Shown piece by piece: positions 43,214 to 48,172 of a stretch of DNA of 48,172 nucleotides. The stretch's first letter is position 1, and the number at the start of each line of letters is the position of its first letter. The stretch is from Planctomycetota bacterium (GTDB taxonomy: Bacteria > Planctomycetota > PLA2 > JAEUHO01). The stretch spans positions 1 to 48,172 of the forward strand of contig JASJAY010000066.1 of the NCBI GenBank assembly GCA_030066775.1, given 5' to 3'. Under the pieces are notes generated by a model. The model ran no database searches. It saw nothing but the letters and a program-made list of their open reading frames with translations, and was not told the DNA's origin. The position numbers were made by a program, and so were the translations under genes.

Positions 43214-43573
43214 GCCCGCCGCGGGGGCGGCAAGCCTGCCCTCCTGAGCGGACACGCGTGACGCTACGTGGAGACAGGCGGGGGGTCGACGTGCTCCCGG
43301 TCCGCGTCACGAGCCCCAGAAATCGCGGTTGCCGGGACGGTGCACGATTTCTCGCGGCATTGGCACACCCGCTGCTTCCTTCCCCGCATCAGCCCGTCCG
43401 GGGCATGCGACGAAGTCAATCATCCTTCCCCCTTGAATCGACTCTTCGATCGCAATGCCCCGGGCGGGCTGTCTTCAATTCCCGCCCCGCGCCGCGCCTC
43501 TACGCAGTCAGCGACGAGACCCGAGAAGGCGATGGGAGCGGGGGTGCGCCAGCCGAGCTCGCGCTCGGGACCG
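43214..43573. other. 360-base gene-free convergent region
   Basis: Between the zinc-ribbon gene and the end of the first DUF1570-like gene I see no convincing gene. A reading frame across it (from 43404, ATG) has no ribosome site and Arg/Ser/Pro-rich, GC-biased content. Present are a short GC hairpin just after 43213 (possible transcript end) and one good sigma-54-like promoter at 43360. AT content rises locally around 43420-43460. Confidence 0.5.
43360..43376 (+). promoter_or_regulatory. Sigma-54-like promoter (-24/-12)
   Basis: TTGGCACACCCGCTGCT has GG at 43362-43363 and GC at 43374-43375 with exactly ten bases between, close to the consensus YTGGCACG-N4-TTGCW. A transcript would begin near 43387 and run rightward, antisense to the 3' end of the DUF1570-like gene. 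No plus-strand gene follows within the region, so a non-coding or antisense RNA, or a chance match, must be considered. Confidence 0.4.
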
Positions 43574-45124
43574 TCAGTCGCCTCGCGCCAGGTCCTTCTC
43601 GTGGCGTTCGACGGCGTCCGCCAGCCACGGATCGTCCGGGTTGAGCTCGAGGGAGAGCTTCATCATGCGAAGCCCGTCCTCCTTCTTGTTGTTGCGCAGC
43701 ATGCAGCGACCGAGAGACGCGTAGAACTCGGCCTCCAGCGGGCTGAGCTCGATCGCCTTCTCGAACATCTTGATGGCTTCGGACGTCTTGCCGTCGTCCT
43801 CGAGGAGGTCGCCGTAGCGGTAGAAGGTGAGCGGATTGTCCGAGCCGGCCTCGATGGCCTCCCGGAACAGACGCTTGGCGCGGATGGGGCGCCCGACGCG
43901 CTTGGCCGCACTCGCCGCCAGCTCGAGGCCGCGTGCGCTGGTCGCCTTGAGGGTGTTCTTGATGTAGTCGTGCCACTCCTGCTCGAGCACCTTGACGGCC
44001 GTGTCGTCCTTGAGCTTGAGCACCTCCTTGAAGTAGCGGTACACCTCTTTGCCCTCGACGGTGCTCAGCGTGCCGACCTGCGAGACACGCTTGACCTTCT
44101 TGTCGAAGCAGAGCCCCTTCACGAACTTCATGAACCGCTTCTTGTACGTCTTGTGGTTCATGAGGAAGTGGGCCAGGGTCCAGCCCCAGGTGTAGTGCTC
44201 GTACATCCGGTCGGTCTCGAGCATCTTCTGGAGCACCATCATGTCTCCAGCGGCGATGTCGGTCTTCACCTCGGTGAGGCGGCCTTCCAGGATGTGCCCC
44301 GTCGTGATCTTCTTGGTCTTGGGGTCGTACTTCGAGGCGCCGTAGTACTCCGCGATCGCCTCCGACGGGAAGTGAGGCATGATGAACTGGGGGTTGAGCA
44401 GCAGCTGCAAGTAGTGGTTGGCCTCGTGGTACATGACCTGCTCGGTCTGCTCGGGATCCACGCGGCTGTAGTAGAAGTTCAGCTCCAGCGGCTTCACGAA
44501 GCGGAAGTAGCCGAGCACGCCGCCGCCCACGCCGCCGATCTGGGAGAACTTCTCCTTGTCGGTGTAGAAGCAGACCCGCAGGCGGCCGAGGTCCTTGGGC
44601 TGCTTGATGCGCCACGTCTTGGCGAACGCCGAGTAGTACGCCTCCATCGTGTCGCGGAAGTACTCGTAGACGAAGGGCGCCACGGTGTACTCGAACGCGA
44701 AGTGACGGGTCTTCTCCTTGTGGCGGTGGCGCCAGAGGCTGTGGTGGCGCAGCTTCTCGACGTAGGCGCGGCGCTCCGCGAGGCGCTTGTCGAGGAGCTC
44801 CTTGCGCTTCTCGGGCTTCATCCACTTGCCCTCGTAGGGGACGAGCCCCTTCGCGCGCTTCTCCTTGTCGGCCTCGCTTTCGCCCTCGGGAATGGGGGCG
44901 TTGGCGAGGACGGCCACCTCGATGGCGTCATGCGGGACGAGGATCTCGCCGTTCTCGAAGTGGACCTTCACGCCCTTGTCGTCGTGCTCCATCTTGTCGC
45001 GCTCGATGATCCGGCCGTCCTTGAGGACGAGCACGTCGGCGCTCGCGGTGGGGGCGAGCGTGCCGGCCGCGACCATCAGGCAGAGCAGCGCCACGGGCAG
45101 GGTCAGGGACAGGTGGCGAGGCAT
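43574..45124 (-). CDS. Secreted DUF1570-like peptidase-MA-type protein with TPR tail
   Basis: 516 residues from ATG at 45124. A signal peptide ends PTASADVLVLKDG. Residues ~30-75 look like a small beta domain (LKDGRIIERDKM, NGEILVPHDAIE). Residues ~135-390 are a gluzincin-like fold with MYHEANHYLQ (His233-Glu234-x-x-His237) and a downstream FPSEAIAEYYG, where a Glu would be the third zinc ligand, as in peptidase MA/DUF1570 proteins. Residues ~420-510 are TPR repeats (SEAIKMFEKAIELSPLEAEF). All zinc-site residues are present, so activity is plausible. It is last of three related minus-strand genes, 49 bases after its neighbour. Confidence 0.82.
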   Translation of the reverse strand: MPRHLSLTLPVALLCLMVAAGTLAPTASADVLVLKDGRIIERDKMEHDDKGVKVHFENGEILVPHDAIEVAVLANAPIPEGESEADKEKRAKGLVPYEGKWMKPEKRKELLDKRLAERRAYVEKLRHHSLWRHRHKEKTRHFAFEYTVAPFVYEYFRDTMEAYYSAFAKTWRIKQPKDLGRLRVCFYTDKEKFSQIGGVGGGVLGYFRFVKPLELNFYYSRVDPEQTEQVMYHEANHYLQLLLNPQFIMPHFPSEAIAEYYGASKYDPKTKKITTGHILEGRLTEVKTDIAAGDMMVLQKMLETDRMYEHYTWGWTLAHFLMNHKTYKKRFMKFVKGLCFDKKVKRVSQVGTLSTVEGKEVYRYFKEVLKLKDDTAVKVLEQEWHDYIKNTLKATSARGLELAASAAKRVGRPIRAKRLFREAIEAGSDNPLTFYRYGDLLEDDGKTSEAIKMFEKAIELSPLEAEFYASLGRCMLRNNKKEDGLRMMKLSLELNPDDPWLADAVERHEKDLARGD

Positions 45125-45173
45125 ACGGGATTCCCTTCGTCTGGTCGATGGATGTCGGCGAGACGGCGTGGGC

Positions 45174-46847
45174 CTAGCTCACGCTCTTGAAGAACTGCTT
45201 CGTGAGGCGGTCCCAGTCCTTGTCGGACCAGTCGCCGAAGGTCCGGTTGTAGACCTCCTCGAGGAACTCCTTCTCCTTGGCTTCGAAGGCTTCGCGGCGC
45301 TTCTTGAAGGCCTCGTCTTCTTCCTCCTCGGTCTGCGGCTTGTCCGGCGCGCTCGTCCTGCCCTTGTTGGCTTCGCGCTCCTTCTTCTCCTTCGCCTCGC
45401 GCTCGTTCACCACGTCCTGCAGGTTCTTCAGGTAGTCATGCAGGATGGCCCGCGTGGTCTTGCTCTTGGCATCGAGGATGAAGCGGATGAAGGCCGCGGA
45501 CTGCTTGGAGCGGTTCTGGTTCTCGAAGAAGCTGTCGCGGCCGAGCATCACGAGCTCCTTGGGCGCCGTGAGCTCGTTCTTGCGCGCCGACTCGCGAAGG
45601 CCGTCACGCTCCCAGTCGTCGATCTTGAACTCGAGGCGCGAGCCCTTGGCCCGGGCAGTGCCCAGAACCTGTCGTAGTCCCTGGCGGAGCCAGTACGGCA
45701 TGGCCCAGGCCATGTCCTGGTTCCGACACCTCAGCCAGATGTCGAGCAGTCGCGTGTTCACGTACTCGAACTCCCAGCTCATCGAGCCGGAGCCCTTGTC
45801 CTGGTGGGTCACGATCTCGTAGCTGCTGCCCCAGCTCGTGCCGGAACGGAAGGCGTTCTCTTCGTCGCGGTCCGCACAGATGCGGAGGACCGGGCTGCGC
45901 ACGTACTCGTCGGGTCCGATGTAGGCGAAGTTCTTGTCCAGCCACTTCCAGATGGCTTCGGCGTGGGCCACGGTCTTCTTCGCGTACTTGGCGTCCGCAT
46001 GGTTGAGCACGAGGAAGCGCCCCATGCGCTTGACCTTCCAGGTGTCCGTGACGGCCTCGGCGGCCTTGCGGTGGTGGATCTCCTCGGCTTCCTTGCGCTG
46101 CTTGGTGCGCTCGGCCGGCGTGAGGTCTCCTTCGGGCTTGAACTTCTTGCCCGTGCCCTTGCCGGTGGTGGTGGTCGTCAGGGCGCTCTCGCGCGGGATC
46201 AGGCGGAAGGACTTGAGGCAGTTGTAGACGTCCGAGCGGAACTTCTTGTAGTCCCCCTCCAGGACCTCGAACTGGACGGCGAAGTCCACGTCCTCGGTGT
46301 GGAAGACCCAAGTGATGATGCGCTTCGGGCCGGTGTAGGTGAGCTTCTCGACCTTGATCTCGTACTTCGTGACCTTGACGCCCTTGAGCTCGCCCTCGTC
46401 CTCGGCGCTGACGTACCAGCCACCGCCCGAGTAGGTCTGCTTGAGGAAGTCCTGGTAGTCCTTGTACGGGTTGTTCAGCGAGATCCAGAGGGTGCCCTCG
46501 CCGTCATCCTCGACCTCGACGCCGCGCTTCTTCACGACCTCGTCGACGAAGACGATGACCTGCATGACCGGCTTGAACTCCGCCGACATGCCGGTTTCCT
46601 TGTCGTTCCAGAAGCTGGACTTGTCCGACAGGTACTTGAGCGAGATCCACTTCTCGTCCTGGCTCATGGCGATGTGGCGCCACCCGCGGGGACTCTTGAC
46701 CTTGTAGCCGAACTTCTTGTCTTCGTGATACGCGCCCGGGGCCGCCGTGGCGCGGGACGCGTTCAGCGCAAACAGGCTCCCCAGCACGAGCACGCAGAGC
46801 GACACGCTGCGCAGCAGTCGGCCCTTCGACATCGTCTTCTCGTCCAT
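45174..46847 (-). CDS. Secreted DUF1570-like protein without zinc motif
   Basis: 557 residues from ATG at 46847; GTG 46850 is equally near the GGAGG. A signal peptide ends SRATAAPGAY. Residues ~40-220 are a beta-rich PsbP/MOG1-like N-domain (FGYKVKSPRGWRHIAMSQDE, WVFHTEDVDFAVQFEVLEGD). The middle part is aligned by eye with the DUF1570 gene at 43574 (FLVLNHADAKYAKKTVAHAE, then YWLRQGLRQVLGTARAKG), but the HExxH position reads WEFEYVN, so it should not be a peptidase. The C-terminus is a highly charged coiled coil (EREAKEKKEREANKGR, EEEEDEAFKKRREAFEAK) ending TFGDWSDKDWDRLTKQFF. It is a clear paralogue of the partial gene at 46971. Scaffold or binding role suspected. Confidence 0.78.
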   Translation of the reverse strand: MDEKTMSKGRLLRSVSLCVLVLGSLFALNASRATAAPGAYHEDKKFGYKVKSPRGWRHIAMSQDEKWISLKYLSDKSSFWNDKETGMSAEFKPVMQVIVFVDEVVKKRGVEVEDDGEGTLWISLNNPYKDYQDFLKQTYSGGGWYVSAEDEGELKGVKVTKYEIKVEKLTYTGPKRIITWVFHTEDVDFAVQFEVLEGDYKKFRSDVYNCLKSFRLIPRESALTTTTTGKGTGKKFKPEGDLTPAERTKQRKEAEEIHHRKAAEAVTDTWKVKRMGRFLVLNHADAKYAKKTVAHAEAIWKWLDKNFAYIGPDEYVRSPVLRICADRDEENAFRSGTSWGSSYEIVTHQDKGSGSMSWEFEYVNTRLLDIWLRCRNQDMAWAMPYWLRQGLRQVLGTARAKGSRLEFKIDDWERDGLRESARKNELTAPKELVMLGRDSFFENQNRSKQSAAFIRFILDAKSKTTRAILHDYLKNLQDVVNEREAKEKKEREANKGRTSAPDKPQTEEEEDEAFKKRREAFEAKEKEFLEEVYNRTFGDWSDKDWDRLTKQFFKSVS

Positions 46848-46970
46848 CACGTTCCCTCCTCCAAGGTCGCACCACCGTACCAGCCCGTGAGAGGGGGGAT
46901 CGGCATACGAGGCTTCATCTCCACGGACACGATCGGACGCGCGCGGTTCCCTCCGTCGGGGGTGCGAGCC

Positions 46971-48172
46971 CTATTGCTTGGCAAACTTCTTCCACTTCTT
47001 GTCGAGGGAGGCCCAGTCCTTGTCGGTCAGGTGCCCAAAGGCAGCCTCCTGGGCACGCTCGCGAATCGCGTCGAAGCGGGCCTTTAGGCCGTCATTGAAC
47101 GACGCGCGGTTCTGCCGGCGGTTGCGGAAGCGCTCGTCCTCTTCGGCCTCGAGCTCGGCTTCCGACTTGCCTTCGTCCGGGTCGCCTGCCTCGGCCAGCT
47201 CGCGCATGCGTTCGTCCCTGCGCTTCTTCTCCGACTCTTCAAACTTCTTGTCTTCTTCCTTGATGATGTCTTCGAGGGCGCGGAGGTACTTGGTCACGGC
47301 ACCCTTGATCTTGCCCTTGTTGCCGCGGCCCAGGAGCCAGTAGACGACCGAGCGCGCTTGGGCGTGGTGCTCGGGCCTGACCTCTTCGCCCGAGATCGTC
47401 ATCAGGTCCTTGAGGGAGGCCTGCGTGTCGGCCGCCAGCATCTGCCGGATCTCGCGTACGTCGAAGGGGGCGGGGGCCAGCACCATCTTCTTGCGCTTGC
47501 TGGGACGCGCCCACTGCACGTGGCCCCAGATGCCCGTGCGGATCCAGCCCGGCATGCTGCCGGCCAGGTTCTCGTTCTTGATGTGGAAGTACTGGTCGGT
47601 GATGCGGCCGGCGACCCAGGAGAACTCGCTCAGGAGCGAGGTCTCGCCGGAGTAGGTCATCGTGATCTCCTGGACCTCGTCCGCCCACCAGCCCCGTGTG
47701 CCTTCGACGTAGGCTCGCTCGTCCGCCGTGGACGGGAACAGGCGGATCAGGCCGGGCGGCACGGCGGCGGGCCCGATCTCGGAGAAGCTCTTCTCCAGGT
47801 ACTTCCGGATCTCCTCGGCGTAGTTGAGCACGTACTGGACAGGCATGTTGAAGCGCTTGTCCTTGGGCGCAATGATCACGTAGTGCTTGGAACGCTTGAC
47901 GCGCCACCCCTTGGGGAGGTTGTCGATCTCGCGCTTGATGCGCGCGTTGACCGCGGCCGCGCGCTCGGCGTTCAGCTCCTCCAGCGTGACCGTCTTGTTC
48001 TCGTCGCGCTTCGGGCGAAGCGGCGTCGGATCGTCTTCGGGAAAGCGATCGGTCCGCGGGATCTCCCGGAAGGACTTCATCACGCCTTCGATGACGCCCT
48101 TGTTCTCCTTGTAGTGCTGCTCGGGGATGCGCAGCTGGATGGCGTAGTCCACATCGTCGCAGTGATAGACCC
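46971..48172 (-). CDS. DUF1570-like protein without zinc motif, 5' partial
   Basis: About 400 residues visible. The frame stays open to the window edge, reading VYHCDDVDYAIQLRIPEQH where the neighbouring paralogue has VFHTEDVDFAVQFEVLEGD, so the start and the rest of the N-domain lie outside; the GTG at 48152 is not the real start. It then has YVIIAPKDKRFNMPVQYVLN, a peptidase-like core where the HExxH position reads SEFSWVAG and MPGWIRTGIWG replaces the third-ligand helix, and a charged coiled coil ending HLTDKDWASLDKKWKKFA. It is a paralogue of the gene at 45174, probably exported and catalytically dead. The 123-base gap to its neighbour holds a GGAGG but no hairpin that I can see. Confidence 0.78.
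   Translation of the reverse strand, partial: VYHCDDVDYAIQLRIPEQHYKENKGVIEGVMKSFREIPRTDRFPEDDPTPLRPKRDENKTVTLEELNAERAAAVNARIKREIDNLPKGWRVKRSKHYVIIAPKDKRFNMPVQYVLNYAEEIRKYLEKSFSEIGPAAVPPGLIRLFPSTADERAYVEGTRGWWADEVQEITMTYSGETSLLSEFSWVAGRITDQYFHIKNENLAGSMPGWIRTGIWGHVQWARPSKRKKMVLAPAPFDVREIRQMLAADTQASLKDLMTISGEEVRPEHHAQARSVVYWLLGRGNKGKIKGAVTKYLRALEDIIKEEDKKFEESEKKRRDERMRELAEAGDPDEGKSEAELEAEEDERFRNRRQNRASFNDGLKARFDAIRERAQEAAFGHLTDKDWASLDKKWKKFAKQ

Noticed and set aside
42991..43644. 217-codon plus-strand frame through the gene-free region
   Set aside because: It begins inside the zinc-ribbon gene, runs into the opposite strand's coding sequence, and shows low-complexity Arg/Pro content without a ribosome site.
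1..48172. CRISPR arrays, tRNA or rRNA genes, insertion sequences, attachment sites
   Set aside because: No regularly spaced repeats, cloverleaf-like segments, transposase motifs or terminal inverted repeats were seen in reading the window.

Overview
The window is GC-rich DNA (I estimate close to 70 %) that is almost entirely coding. It holds 34 protein genes in short divergent, convergent and co-directional groups, and I saw no tRNA, rRNA, CRISPR array or insertion sequence. The content suggests a Gram-negative environmental bacterium, most likely a Planctomycetota lineage or a similarly complex phylum: many secreted lipoproteins with Cys-Gly-rich N-termini, an ECF sigma factor with a giant C-terminal extension, MoxR/DUF58/Bat genes, DUF1570-like proteins and a bacterial mevalonate pathway. 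The phylum is inferred from gene content only.

Left part (1-10.6 kb). The window opens inside a thioredoxin-like gene read through an in-frame UGA, followed by a stem-loop resembling a bacterial selenocysteine insertion element. A minus-strand beta-helix lipoprotein and an exported TPR-CHAT protease-like protein follow. Next is a tight operon for the lower mevalonate pathway: diphosphomevalonate decarboxylase, phosphomevalonate kinase, a fused HMG-CoA reductase-mevalonate kinase, and type 1 IPP isomerase. Each junction overlaps by a few bases. HMG-CoA synthase and thiolase are not in the window.

Middle (10.6-30.7 kb). This part holds a PilZ protein, an exported BPL_N amidotransferase-like protein, iron-sulfur L-serine dehydratase with a methyltransferase, three more lipoproteins (beta-helix, DNRLRE-like, metzincin-type metalloprotease), a HEAT-repeat protein, a VOC protein and a GNAT acetyltransferase. 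It then has a probable NAD-homeostasis operon (NrtR-type regulator, SPFH protein, NAD kinase-like protein) preceded by two AT-rich palindromes. An 1116-residue ECF sigma factor fused through a membrane helix to carboxypeptidase-regulatory-like domains is divergent from a PAS-like protein.

Right part (30.9-48.2 kb). A thioredoxin-like/TPR protein precedes a seven-gene MoxR-DUF58-lipoprotein-VWA-VWA-TPR-BatD set joined by 4-base or shorter overlaps. This is a typical Bat (aerotolerance-type) envelope module. After it come an exported ankyrin protein with a cis-prenyltransferase, a three-zinc-ribbon protein, a 360-base gene-free stretch carrying a sigma-54-like promoter, and three minus-strand DUF1570-like secreted proteins. 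Only the first of these three keeps a metallopeptidase-like HExxH motif, and the last runs off the window.

The strongest leads are the putative selenoprotein (3-1115), the HMG-CoA reductase-mevalonate kinase fusion (7733-10006) and the transmembrane ECF sigma fusion (26505-29855).
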